64,000 bases of DNA from Laguncularia racemosa (Eukaryota; Streptophyta; Magnoliopsida; Myrtales; Combretaceae): NCBI GenBank assembly GCA_037954665.1, contig JBBMOL010000245.1, positions 124,001 to 188,000 on the forward strand. The letters run 5' to 3'. Every line of letters begins with the position of its first letter. Within the stretch, counting starts at the first letter, position 1. Both the position numbers and the translations under genes were made by a program. The notes beneath the pieces were generated by a model. That model was not told where the DNA came from, made no database searches, and saw nothing but the letters and a program-made list of their open reading frames with translations. Shown one piece after another: positions 11,863 to 24,300 of the stretch.

Positions 11863-13993
11863 ATGTTTGGAACTGCCATTAGATATTTTGCAAAGAAACC
11901 CAAACCCAAGATGAAACCCATAGAGCTAAAAACTCCTCCAGAGCAAACCCAAACAATCACCAGAGTCATCTTCGACATTCTAAAAGAACATGGTCCTTTG
12001 ACCATTGCTGAAACTTGGGAACATGTCAAGGTCTCTCCTTTTTCTCTTTTAACCCTTCTGGGTTTGCTTCCATTTTTCTCAATTTCATGCTAACTAGTTG
12101 GATGACCCTTGCGATGGTCGAGTTCTATTATTAAATTGTTTGAATGCCTTCATTAGTTTGTACCTGCCTTTCCATGGATGCTTATTCATGATATTGATGT
12201 CAGTTTTGAGCAGATGTTTCTTATTCGTAAAATAAAAACAACTTGATCCTCTTGTCGCAAGGACATCCAACAAAGTAATTGATTGGACATTAAAGGTGTA
12301 AACCATGGAATTCGGTTAATAGTACACAGGTCGAGTTTGATTCGACTAGGCTCACTTCAGTTCTTTATTAAGACAAAAATATTATTCCTTTCTACCAATT
12401 TTAAATTTGAATTTAGTAAAACTCCATATATACCAGAGCTCAATTAGAGCCAATTAGGCTTGCAGCTCTATTGAATCAGTTGAAGATTGCATCCACCTGA
12501 GCTAAAGTGATATCAAACTCAGATATATGTGGAGCCAAACTCAAGTACCTTGTGAATGGGGCTTTTCTTTATTCACAACTGGAGATAGATGAAACAAGAG
12601 TTCTGTACCAAAAGCTTTACAGTTTGATTGCAGTGCATCTTAATCATTCTACATTTTTCGAGATATCTATCTTAAGCTTTACACTTGATTAGAATATGCT
12701 GCACCTCCTCTCTGCAGTGGCTGCTACATCTTCCTGAGCTTCCAAGGCCGTGTTTTCTTGCTCATATACAGTTAACAATACAGCTTGAAATGCTTGTTCA
12801 AAATCTGTTGCATCAAGCTTATCTCTCCTGGGAGAAAAGACTCTCCTTTTTAGTCAGAGTCTGGCCATCCACTCCTGAAAAAGGCTTTGAGACGGTTTAC
12901 ATTATATCTCCTGAGAGAAAAGACCCTCCTTTTCAGCCAGTCTGGCCATCCACTCCTCAAACAGCTTCAACATGGTTTAAGTCTGAATTTTTTTTTCCAG
13001 TCATCATTATGGCAATGTTTAAATCTGCATGGTCTTTTAACTCAAAGCTATCTTTGCACATCGCCAAAGTTATTGTTTCTTTCTATATCATAGACAAGCA
13101 GCACACCAACTACTCCTTGGTAATTATGCACTTGTAGTAACTCAATAAGGTTCTTGACCAGCTGTGTCCCATATTTGTGCCTTGACAATTGCAGATATAA
13201 AATGTGGGTATTGGAATAAGAAAGCCATTCTCCCCCCACACATTGATACCAAGGATATTATGCCAACGTTAAATATGCATAGTGGAATAATGAAATGTAC
13301 TTCTCTAGAAGGTACATTTTGCATGCGATTTTGTTTCAGTTTATTTGTCTGTAGTCTTTTTCTGGTTGTGGAGGGGTGTGGGGGGCTGGTAGGGCAGGTT
13401 TATATATTATCCTCAATGAGCAACACATATTGTCAGTTTTTTACTTTGTAAGTTTTAAAGTCACGAGCATGGTTTTTCATCAATAACGAAAATTATGCCC
13501 TGTTGTTTGACCTTCCTGATGGCTGTGAATATGAGCATAAGATATCATTAGTTTGTGTTATCGATTATATATATCAATCTGGCTGGGAAAGTGTTACCAC
13601 TCAGTTAATAAATTAAAATGCACACATTAAAGCCCCAAAGATTAGAAATAATATATAGGAAAGCCATAAAAGAATTAATTTCAAATGCATATATTTCCTT
13701 TGGCCTCTGGTACACCAGAGTTTTCATTAAGGTTTTACATTTATGTCTTGCTATCTAAATGTTACTGTTTATTGTCTGGAAACACATTTCAGGATGTTGG
13801 GTTGCAAGGATTGACAAGCAAAAGGCACATGAAAATTGTACTGAGATGGATGAGGGAGAGACAAAAGGTTAGGCTTATATGCAACCATGTTGGTCCAAAC
13901 AAGCAATTTCTCTATACAACCTGGTTTACAAAACCTGCTCAATTCAATCAGGAGAGACTGCGAAATGATTCATCAAACCCTAAATGTCCTTGA
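11863..13993 (+). CDS. Conserved small basic plant protein, 2 exons
   Basis: Exon 1 is 11863-12030, starting at the ATG of MFGTAIRYFAKKPKPKMK. Exon 2 is 13793-13993. The exons join in phase 0: exon 1 ends in AAG before a GT donor, and exon 2 follows TTTCAG. The product is 122 residues. Its first part has a basic, amphipathic N-terminus (MFGTAIRYFAKK) that could target mitochondria. The middle part (TRVIFDILKEHGPLTIAETW, then GLTSKRHMKIVLRWMRER) looks like a small helix-turn-helix or winged-helix fold, ending in a strand-like KQFLYTTWF segment. I recall near-identical short proteins across plants but not a proven function; a mitochondrial-ribosome-associated role is only a guess. The frame is open upstream to 11668, but residues before 11863 do not look conserved. 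The 1.76-kb intron carries an antisense Rab pseudogene. Confidence 0.82.
12700..13190 (-). pseudogene. Rab11/RabA-like GTPase pseudogene fragment
   Basis: Across several frames the minus strand reads, in Rab order: VKAQIWDTAGQEPY (G3 box, near 13150-13186), then GVVGVLLVYDIERNNNF near 13080. ELKDHADLNIAIMM is near 13030, a degraded NKSDL-like G4 box with DLNHVEAV near 12970, and LDATDFEQAFQAVLL with a C-terminal part near 12710-12820. Stops follow PY and interrupt the later blocks. The G1 and switch I part is absent. The copy lies antisense in the intron of the small-protein gene. No introns are visible within the retained part, so it may be a retrocopy or a captured fragment. Confidence 0.8.
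12822..12979. repeat. About 80-bp tandem duplication inside the Rab pseudogene
   Basis: Two adjacent copies (about 12822-12899 and 12905-12979) share CTCCTG.GAGAAAAGA, CTCTCCTTTT/CCTCCTTTT and CTGGCCATCCACTCCT. In Rab coordinates each covers the segment after the G4 box (DGQ...EKEG). Duplication therefore happened in the pseudogene or disrupted it. Confidence 0.88.
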
Positions 13994-14349
13994 TTTCTTA
14001 GCTATTTTCTGCAATTATGTACAGACTAGAGGATGCTTTCTGGGCTGCAAATTTAACCTTTTTGGTTCTTTTTCTGATTTGAAGAGAATGCCGCTTGAAA
14101 CTATCAGAATTTCTTTTATTGTGGCAATATGCATCTAAATAACTTGCAGAGAAGTATGTCTTTTTCATTGGATGCATTTGGTATAATTGTTGACTTTAAA
14201 GTTTGTGATGCTACAAAATCGAGAAAACTTAGCTCCACCTATTGTTTCCACCTCACATATTGAAAACCTGTTGAGTTTAGAAATACTGAGGGTTGAACTT
14301 TTTTTTTTTAGATAAATGTAAGTTTTATTAATCCAAAAGAAACAGTTTA

Positions 14350-17300
14350 TATTACTAAACGGCTAAATAAAATAAAACAATGGTACAAATGCAGCAACAT
14401 AGTGCTTTTAGGCAGTACAGACTCTATCCTACATTAGATTAACGTATGTTCTAATTTGGTTTATAATAAAGCCAACAGCAGATAGGTTTCCCCTTAGGCA
14501 TACACTGTTACGCATACACCATATACAATATACTGACGCTACAAGAGCTGTACTCCATGTTTTAACTATCGGGGCCGACGAATCCACTATTGCCTCCAAA
14601 ACACTTATGGCTCCTTACCATGTACGAAATGAGGAAGGGCATTGGAAGCAGTCACAAACCAAACCCCATATTATCGATGTGTAGCTGCAAGTGAAGAAAA
14701 GGTGATCATGGCTTTCCCTACCTTGGTTACAAAGAAAGCATGTTGCAGGCGTTGAGATCCTCTATGAGATCATTCTATCCAGGGTCGCTAGTTTTCCTTA
14801 CCAAGCTAGCCAAAGTATAAAGGAGTGCTTCAATAAGGATTTGTTGTTCCATATTACTTTACACCATGGCATTGCAGTATCTAGAGGGCATAGGAATTTA
14901 TAGCCACTTCTGATGGTATACTCTCCTGAACTTGAATGCATCCAACTAAGGCGGTATGGGCGAGAGGTGTTCGAACGTAGGGAGGCTAGTATATGGATGT
15001 TGCTCCAAAACGGAGTAGCTGGTATACTTCATTCATTATCATTCATTAAGGAATAGAGTTTCGTTGTCGAGGGGAATCCCGTGCTGCCCTTCTCTCTAGC
15101 ACTAAATATTGTATCCAAGGGACCTATCGGGAGCCAATAATCTGCCCATAGTGATATCTCTAACCCATTGTTGGGTTCCCATTGAAAGCAACTTCAAATC
15201 GCAGTCTTCAATTTTAGCAACTTCCTCCAAGACCATGAACATAGAGTAGGTGCCTTAGCAGACCAAAAGCTTTTCCCTTTTAGTAGGGTAGCATGTACCT
15301 ATTCTGGCTATATGCTCTTCAGTCCCTCCTTGCATAGGTGCCAAATGTGCTTAATCTGGATAGCCTTATTTCACTTAATTAGGTTCGAGATTCCCAGCCC
15401 GCCACTCCCCATTGGTTTGTACACATTCTCCCAATGCACTTTGGCCTTGGTATATGTGTTAGGTTGACCGCTTCATAAGAAATTCCTAAGTAATTGGTCG
15501 ATTTTTGATATAATAGACTTAGGGAGAATGAACACTGAGGACCAGTATACTTGCATCAAAGAATAGGACCGACTTGACCAGTTGAAGCCAACCCACATAA
15601 GACAAGTGCTTAGATGTCCAGGAAGTGATGCGTGCTAAGATCTTTTCCAGGAGTGCCTCACAATCCACCTTCCTAAGCTTCGAAGATATGAGCGGAACCC
15701 CCAAGTAGCGTACTGGCAATTCCTTTTTACGAAATTGAGTGGCACAAAGGATATCCTCTATGGTACTCGATGTGACATTGGAGAAGAATGTACTGCTTTT
15801 ATCGTCGTTAGCCTCCAGACCAGAAATGGTGTGAAAATGTTGTAAAGTTTTCATGACCAGTCGTGTAAACTCAACATTCCTATATGTGGATATAAGTAGG
15901 TCGTCGGCAAAGCAAAGATGGGTTAGTTTTTCAGATTTGCAGCACCAATGAAGGGAGAATTGGGGGTTAGAGGCTAGCCTCCTCAGTGATGTGGAGAGCA
16001 CTTCCATGCCCAGTACAAATAGATAGGGAGAAATAAGGTACCCTTGTCTCAATCCTCTCATGCTCACAAAATAACCAGTCAATTCACCATTTATGTTAAC
16101 GGAAAACATAGGGGTGATGATGCACTGCGCAATGAGAGCACACATGTGGTGAGGGAACTTCATCGCTTTTAGGACTGCTAATAGGAAATCCCAATGTATA
16201 GTATCGTAGGCCTTTTGTAGGTCCACTTTTAATGTGCACCGTAGTGATCTCGATTGCAAGTGGTACCCTGCCATCAATTCTTGCGCAATAAAAAAGTTGT
16301 CTATTATCCTTCTTCTTGGGATAAAGGCTGACTGTTCCCTCCCAACCAAAGATGGCAAGACCTTCTTGATGTGTGCGGCAAGGACCTTGGAGATTGCCTT
16401 GTAGAGTACATTGCAATAGGCTATGGGCCGAAAATCCCCCATCTTTGTGGGATTTGCCACCTTTGGCACTAGGGATATAATTGTGGCATTGATTTGCTTG
16501 AGTAGGTGGCCTGACATAAGGAATTCTCTCGTTGCAACAATCAAGTCATCACCAATGGTTTCCCAAGCCTCCTTAAAGGATCTGGCCGTGTACCCATCTG
16601 GACCTGGTGCTTTTTCATTAGCTTGAGATGTAAAACCCCACTTTATCTCTTCATCCGTGTATGGAGCATCTAGCTCATTTCTTTGCTGCTCACTTAGAGT
16701 CCATGTCACCATCCTCCTTAGTCAGGTAGTATACGGCACTTCTATTATGTAAGCTTTTCATTGCTTTGTGGAAGTATGAAGTGTTTTTATCTCCCAATTT
16801 CAACCACTTGACTCTTGACTTTTGCTTATAAAAGCTCTCCTCAGCCCCTTTGTAGGAGGTAATATGCTCTAAAGGCAGCCCTTTCTTCCTCTATGCAAAG
16901 CTAAGGTACCCATGGCAAGCATCCTCAATTGGACTTGGACTAGGTGATCCTTTGCAGCCTGACTTGGCTAGATAGGTCAAAGTATTCAGATTTGTTCAAG
17001 GCTCTAAATGCCACCTTAAGTTGTTTTAATTTCTTCACCACCTGAAACATCTTGGAACCCTTCACTTCTCCCTTCCAGCCACTACTCACTATCTCCTTGA
17101 AATCCCCGTGATCTGCCTAAAAGTTGAAAAACTTAAAGGGAGTCTGCCTATCCCCATGCCCGTAATCAAAGTGTATGACTGCTAATGAGTAGTCCGATAA
17201 CATAGGTGGTAGAAACTTTGCCTACGTTCTCTAAAGGGAGCTAAGCCAACAATGATTAACCATAATCCTATCAAGCTTCCTTAGTATAGGGTTTGTCACT

Positions 17301-17850
17301 TGTTTGTTGGACCAAGTGAAGAGATCTCCCGATTGCCTCAAATCTTCCAATTCCACATTTGCAATGTAGTTTTGGAAGTCAACCATAGCTTTAGTTATCC
17401 TCATGTTCCCCCCTTACTTTTTTTATAGGTATCTCGTGGTGTTGAAATCACCTAGTACCACCCAAGGGCAAGAGCTCATTGAAGGTGCTAGGTCCTTAAG
17501 GTTTAGCCATAAGGATCTTCTTTCCCAGTCACTATTCGATCCATAGATGAATGTTGTAGCCAAATTTATATTGTTACGTAGGTTGGTTGCTGCACAATGC
17601 ACATATTGTGTGTTCTCGCTCCACCCTAACATTCCAATCCCTTGGCTTCCATGCTATCCAAATACGTTTTCTTGCAGTTGTATTAATCCACACTTGCCAC
17701 TTATGCCCAATCACGTTCTTAATGGTGTTTTCGTTAGAAGGGTTGACATTCGTTTCAAGGAGACCAATAAGAGTTATTCCCTGGGCTTCACAAGTTTTCC
17801 GGACTTCAGCAACCTTTATGGGGTCGTTTAATCCCCGTGTATTCCAAGCT
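14350..17850 (-). pseudogene. LINE copy 1 ORF2: endonuclease-reverse transcriptase
   Basis: The endonuclease part is broken but contains TTFIYGSNSDWERRSLW and VVLGDFNTT (17423-17632). The reverse transcriptase is open at 15519-16712. It carries FRPIAYCNVLYKAISK, KKVLPSLVGREQSAFIPRR, TLKVDLQKAYDTIHWDFL, a GLRQGYLISPYLF block and the catalytic CFADDLLIS near 15900. QG..SP and FADD are the core catalytic signatures. The C-terminal part downstream of 15519 is frameshifted but corresponds to the zinc-finger region of copy 2. The role would be target-primed reverse transcription. Confidence 0.9.
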
Positions 17851-17921
17851 GCTATATATATGGGGTGGGAAATTCGTAATTGCTAGGTAAAGGTTCTTCT
17901 CCTCTTGCGCTGCTTCTTTTT

Positions 17922-19256
17922 CTACCAGCTAGAGGATGTAGAACCTTTACTATTCTTGGAAGAGCTACCAGGCACTTGGTGTAATTGGGAGATCAGTTTG
18001 GTGAGGGGTGTGTTCTCAAATTCATCTAACTCCACCTCCTTCTCCCCTCTACCGCACACCCCGAATCCCTTTTGATCAGCACCTTTGCATTCCCCAGTAT
18101 CCGTGGCTATGGAAGGAGTTGTATTCTCAACTTCCCTACCATCAAAAGAGCTATCCGCAGTTTCCTCCGCAACTTGCACAGCTACCCTTAGCTCCATTGC
18201 ATCCTCCTTATGCAGCTTAAATAAGGGATCCTTTCTATATTTCCCCGCCCCCTCCAAGTCTGAATTTATATCCTCATTCAAGGCGCCTTCAACATCAGGG
18301 ACCTTTTGTGCTTCCTTATCTTCCCCTATCCCTCGACAACTTGGGGTACTCGATTGATGACCCATTCCTACCCCCTCAACACCAGCCGTCCTTTTCCCAT
18401 TTCCAGAATGACGGATTGGCTTCCATTGCTCCCTATTGGTTGCGTGCTGGTAAAGCACAGATTGGGGTTGCGGTTTTGGGACTTGGCCACCACATTTGTG
18501 GCCAAACACCTTGCACTCACCACACCTACGGGGCAACCATTGATATTCAACATGTATTAAAGCAATACTACCATCAGCCCTTTCCACCTCCACGTGGGTT
18601 ACAAGTTCATCCTGCGCATCAATCTCCACTAATATTCTAGCATGATTTACCCTCTATCGTGACATGGTCAGAGTATCGGCTTTGAGGGGGATTCGTACAC
18701 CACTTGCAATATGACTAATCGCATCCGCGGTCAGAAACTCACAAGGGATAGCGTTTAGTTTTGCCCAAACCGGAACGTTGGTGGGCTGGGGCTTGTCAAG
18801 AGACAATCCCCTTCGCCATTTGTGTAGCATAAGGAACCTCTAAGCAAAGTGCCAATGCTTCTCCAAAATGGGCATGAGGTTTGTTCCTTGAGCGAACCTA
18901 AAGTAGAATACACCCTCATTGCTGTCTAGGACATCCAAGATTCCATATTCCTTCCATAAACGAAAAGTCGTTGTTTTAACTAGTGAGTAGGGTAATTTCC
19001 ATCCTAGGAAAAATCCAACAAGGGTGGATTCTCAGTAATTTGCTCCATGCTCCTCTACCGCTTGCGGAATAATCACCCAAGGAATGGGGCCTCTTCGCGC
19101 CGGAGGGATGAACCGGAGATGGAAGTCAGCGTTGCACGCAGTATGGTTGGACACAATGGACATGGGATGGTTGGACGCACAAGCAGCTACATACGACTTA
19201 GTGTTGGTGGCTATGTTAGTATGGTCAGTGGGTGGTGGGTGGTGGTTTCGGTTCAC
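17922..19256 (-). pseudogene. LINE copy 1 ORF1: DUF4283-type protein
   Basis: The N-terminal part (19032-19256) includes LRFIPPARRGPIPWVIIPQAV. The middle, read across frames with one in-frame stop near 19035 and others near 18840 and 18655, carries the STLVGFFLGWKLPYSL, FRLWKEYGILDVL and PVWAKLNAIPCEFL blocks of the DUF4283 family. An open frame 17922-18629 then has LPRRCGECKVFGHKC, a zinc-knuckle-like motif, and a conserved tail (DEFENTPLTKLISQLH). It ends just before ORF2. ORF1 proteins of this type bind element RNA. This copy is interrupted. Confidence 0.85.
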
Positions 19257-19724
19257 TTCTTTTTCCTAGAAATCATTGACATCGCCCAAAATGGTTTCGG
19301 GTACAAACAGGGCAAGAGGCTGCTGTGGCTTGTCAGAGATGGAACAGGCATATAAGTGGGGACAACCCTGCTGCAAGGTGTCCTTGTTTGACTTGGCACA
19401 AGGCTCCAAATTTCCGCTTTTGGCTTTGCCTACCGGGTTGCTTTTTGAATGAGCAAAAGTGACTTTTGCTTTTTACTTTTTTAGGCAACCAGTGCACTCC
19501 ACCTCTAGGGACATATCAATTGTAGTGGTATCTAGATTTCTAGAGAAATCCATTATGTCTAATGGGCAGTGTGGTGGGTTGCAGATGGGTTAGGCAGGTG
19601 GAGGTGGTTTCAGGTAAGTGTGTGGGGTCACCTAAAGGAAGTGGTCCTCTAGGGGTACGGGTTGGGGCATAGGGTAGAGAGAGGAGAGAGCATTTTCTCA
19701 TACAACCTTAAGGGTTGAACTTTT

Positions 19725-21330
19725 GCTTACACTTACCAGCCAAGTTGCTAGAGTGGACTCTACCTTAAGCTTGAGGCGTCTCTGTGTCATGTGAGAGTTA
19801 CCATGTTTTTTTATTCCCCAGTTGAACACAGAGTACATGATTGATAAGTTTTCTCAAGCTCTTTTTTCCCAGTTGACCACAGAGTACATGTATGATTGAT
19901 GAGTTTTCTCAAGCTTGTTACATTAAAAATGGCCAGCAATCTCACCAAGTATTTGCATCTTCAGGTATCGACCTCCTACAGACTAATTGCATCACAAAGT
20001 TGCATATGATTAGCTAACACTGTATCATCAATACTAGAATCAAAAAGAGACTTTCTGCAAATTGTTTCAACACAAAACCACCACACCACTAAAAGAAATT
20101 ATTGTAGGTTCTAGACTCAATCTCTTTAAACCGGAAAATTAACCAAGAAGGGGAAAGTAAGTTAACCTTTAGCAGTTGTTGCTTTCAAGATACTTGATTG
20201 CTGGTCAATGTAGTCTTTTACGGAGTCTAAAGTTTGTTTTCTTTACTCTTTTATTTAGCTCCTTGTTGGAGTGCACGCCACTTCACAAAGATGGACTGAG
20301 TAGAGTTTATTGACATGGTTTTATTATTGAACTAAATGTTTTGACCTACGGCATATGTTCGTAGTTTGATTTGGTAGACAGCACAAGTGTTGGAATTATA
20401 AACTTATTGTTTTCTGAATTGTACAGAAAATACTTGATATCTAATTTTTTTTAATTGACCAAAAGATGACAATCAAGCTACAATGTAAAACAAATAAAAC
20501 GAAGCTACAATCTCCGGATAATCACCTGGGATAGAGTTTTTGCTCCACTTCAAGTTATAGGATGACCGGAAAGAATTTGCCTTATAAGGGTATCCAGAGC
20601 TTGCCAGGTAAATACTAGATACATCTAAAATGTTCATCAATAATAAATAGAAAGATAATAAAATGATTTAAAAATGCAACTACTCTAAAATAATCTCGCA
20701 TTTCCCATTAATAACGAGCATTCTAAATATTGCATATTAATATTTAGAGTCAAACATAACTTAAACATCTGATACAGGTCTTAACTGAAGATTACTAATG
20801 AAACGCTTAAAATAAAAAAAAAAAAAAGTTACTGTGATGCCCCTATTCTTGCCAGAAAAGTCTATCTCAAAATAAATAGCTCGTGAAATATCATTTGTAG
20901 GGCTTTCTACGACGATTTTAGCCAGTTCAGCCAAAAAAATGTGATCTTTTAGACAGCTATAGGTGCTCTGTGCTGTGAAAATTACAAGGAAACTCATGTT
21001 GATGAAGTAACAAGCAACCAACCCCATACTCGGAGGAAATAAGATAATTTACTGTAACCAATACATATATCTCTGCACAATCAGCATATGTATTAGCATC
21101 CGTGAAAATTTACATAACCCGCCACTTCTTCCTCTAAACACAGAAATTTTGTTGGTCAGTGCTGCACTATTTCTATTCCATCATTTTACCCTTCATTCTT
21201 GTTCATGCAATTCTGCACATAAAGTCTCTGTTGACCTTCCTCCTTTCAAAAGACACATACTTCCCTTCTTGGTGGAGGAAATCAACTGAAGCTGCTGCCT
21301 GCTGTTGAAGTAGACACCACATAAGTATGA
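19725..21330. other. Downstream flank of the glycosyltransferase gene
   Basis: No gene is supported. The part nearest 21330 is presumably the 3' untranslated region of the minus-strand glycosyltransferase gene. A 51-bp imperfect tandem repeat (CCCAGTTGAxCACAGAGTACATG) lies at about 19817-19917. The rest is AT-rich with A runs near 20815. Confidence 0.55.
19817..19917. repeat. 51-bp tandem duplication
   Basis: Two copies start at 19817 and 19868. Each contains CAGTTGA, CACAGAGTACATG, ATTGAT and GAGTTTTCTCAAGCT-like blocks, differing by a few substitutions and a short insertion. Confidence 0.85.
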
Positions 21331-24300
21331 TCATGAACGCATGTGGCTTTTTGACTTCTGTAAGACTTTCTTAAGAACTTCTGCAATTCTTTCTGCCATA
21401 TGTTGTTCCAGAAATGTTTCTTTGACTCTTTGATAGCCTCGTTTTCCCATTGTAATCCGCCGTTCAACATGAGTAGCAAGTTTTACAATGTTTTGAGCCA
21501 GAGGAGTAACTCCCTCTTTACCAGCAGGATGCAATAAACCTGTAGTCTCATTTACCACAATCTCAGTGGTGCCCCCTGCTGCCGTCCCCTGGAGTAGAAA
21601 AAAGAAAATTAAACAATGTAAACCGAGAGGCACTTGTCAGTACAGCAAGTCAGTTCCACTATGTAAAGACATCTGCAGTAGGAATCCCAATCTTCTCCAA
21701 AATTCTGCAGATGTATTCATTAATAATGACGTTAAGGCATTCTCAGTGATTACCAGTACAGGCAGCTTAAAGGCCATGGCTTCAATTGTGATTCTCCCAA
21801 AGCACTCTCCCCGGGCCTAAATGGAATAAGTTGGCATCCAGACAGACTAAGTTAGCTGTTTATCATGGGAAAAACACAGATGGGATAGAACAGAGAAATC
21901 TTCTCATTTCCAACAGTACTTTCAAATTCCTTTGACTTTACACCTAACAAATTCCAATTTGAGATTTCTATTTCAGTTTGCATGCATACAAGTTTGAAAT
22001 AAGGATTCTTGTGAACAAGGTGAAATTGGGCCTCATCTAGAGACCAAGTGGATGAAACATACAACAATGCAGGTAAGAAAAGTTATGAAAAAATGGCAGG
22101 CAAACACCACAAAGATGACCGAAATGCAGATAAAGGACTTCAAATAACAGAAAAGTTCAGATAATTAAAAGGAAAGCAAGATATTTCCTGCAGGGACTGA
22201 GAAGGCAACTGATTATGGCTACCATGAATATGAGTTTTTGATGTTTTCTGGTAATTATAAAAAGTATTGATTCAATTGAAGCATTCACAACAGCTCCAGT
22301 AGTAAGTATAGAAGAGACCCCGGTTGAAAATGGATATCTGCACAATGCCCAGAAATGCTGCTACTAATTTAAGAAGAGGTGTGAAGGAGATGGGAAGATC
22401 TGAGAGGCTGCTTTTGATTAACGTTAATATCCCAAAGTTGGATAGTATGAGCTTTTTACTAGTCGAGCTCCTTTTCAATCATGTGCAGAAGGAATCCCTC
22501 AGTCTCGTATCTTCTTTCCCCACTCAAAAAACAGAAGATCTAAAGGATTGATCAGGTTTAACTTGTAAGATAAATGCCCATAGAGTAGGCAGTTCAATTT
22601 AGTCTACTTGGGTGAGAGGATGGCACATGAACTGATTCCATATCTAGACTTCTGCGTTTGTGTATCTGTACACTCTTTATACTGCATGAGACCTTTCACA
22701 TGCAATACAAGTCACATTTTTGTGAGACACAATTATCTCAGTTACCTGCCTAAGAAATTAGTTTCTGTTTTACACAATCCTCTAGCATATTCAATAGCAG
22801 CAGAATAACACTGAGGCTTCACAGATATCCATAAATAACAGCAATTTGCAAACAAGTGTTTAGAGAATAAGACCCATGTGCATCGTACGATGGCATAAAG
22901 GGCTTAAACTACTAATATACAGCATTCTCCAACCAATTAGATATTTATAATAATGAGCAAGCTGCAAGGTTCATAGACAATCATATGGTCTAGAATACAA
23001 CAGGAGGAAAGAACCTAAAGTACCTGAGAATTCTGAACAAGGACATCAATTGCAGCAAGATAAGGAGCCACTGTCAGAGTTTTATTGACAAAATGAACCC
23101 GGTCTTGTATTTTATTAGAATAGACAAAATCACGCAATTCAGTCTCAAACTTGGTCTGTGCAGACATGTCACTTCCCACAATTACTGCATGCATTGGTGG
23201 AACTTGCAACTTCTTTTCTCGGATCAACTTCAAGCTCTCATGGAAAGAACGCAGGAATAGGTCCTGTCCTTTACCACGTGAAACACCTGTATACATGAAT
23301 CACAATGAGAATTATGCTACATATCACTGCAAACTTGAGTGGATAAGTAAAACTTTCTCATTTTCCCCTTGGACACTTCAAAGGACTTTCCTCACATTGA
23401 TGAAGGACCTGAGTCCAAATCAAGCTCATCAAATGTAAGGGATTTTAACAGAAGCAGGTAATCCCCATATCATCTGACAGTCATGGATATAAAACTGTCC
23501 AACATTGTCCTTTTAATCTCAAGGAGCCATCATACCCCAAGCAAACCATAAGGCATGAACCCATCATGCTTCTTTTTAATATGAACTATGTGCCATGATA
23601 CAATGGAAATCTACGCCATTTCATTTTGAAAGGACATCACATTATCAAGGTAAGCTGTCTTGTACCCAGCTTCATCCAAATATTGGGACTTCTAATTTCA
23701 AGGAGAAAAAGCATGTGGTAAGTAACCTTCAACACTTGAGTCAAAACTATAATGCAAAAATTAACAACCTAGAGGAGTTTCTAAAGAAAAGGTGATAAAA
23801 GACCTGTTTTTCTTTTTCCTATTTTTCCCTGTGATTGCATTCAGGTAAAAGTCAATGGAAAAGAAAAAGAAGATTCTTTCCAAACATTTGAAACTACAGG
23901 ATGAAGGACCTTAAGCACACTTAAAATCAGATTTCTGATAAGTAACAGTGAAATTACAAAAATAAAAATAAATAAATAAATAAACAAATAAATAAAGATT
24001 ACATTTATGACATTTTTCCTAACATCAAATATAATCACCCTTTAAAACATACTGTTTATGATGGCAAAGAGCAAATCTTCGTTCCGCACTCCAAGAGCTT
24101 CCCTGACATGCTCCCGTAAAATCCTTCTTGCCACACTATCTTCAGCAACTTCCATAAGTTCCTTGCTATTGCCAAGGTGAACAACATATGTCTCAGGCAT
24201 TTTAATCCTGGTACAAAAGCAAGTTATCAGTGGAGGCTAAGATAAAGATATTGGATATATGAAGTATCACCTAAGCCTTTTGATCCTGTAAAGCAGTAGT

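Larger units (their letters stand above)
14303..19710 (-). mobile_element. LINE (L1-type) non-LTR retrotransposon, copy 1
   Basis: This 5.4-kb element is on -. Its 3' poly-A tail appears as the T run at 14303-14309. The exact 14-bp duplication AGGGTTGAACTTTT flanks it at 14289-14302 and 19711-19724. From 5' to 3' on - it holds ORF1 (nucleic-acid-binding domain plus zinc-knuckle-like motif) and ORF2 (endonuclease, reverse transcriptase, C-terminal cysteine/histidine domain). It appears nearly full length, because it matches copy 2 from end to end. Stops and frameshifts in ORF1 and the endonuclease show it is inactive, though the reverse transcriptase remains open for 397 codons. It sits between the small-protein gene and the 3' end of the glycosyltransferase gene. 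Confidence 0.95.

Noticed and set aside
12507..13137. Open frames on + in the intron of the 122-residue gene
   Set aside because: They are shadows of the antisense Rab pseudogene or intron noise, and the splice sites at 12031 and 13792 remove them.
18008..18640. Several proline-rich + frames
   Set aside because: Antisense to LINE ORF1, which has a recognisable zinc-knuckle-like motif and tail on -.
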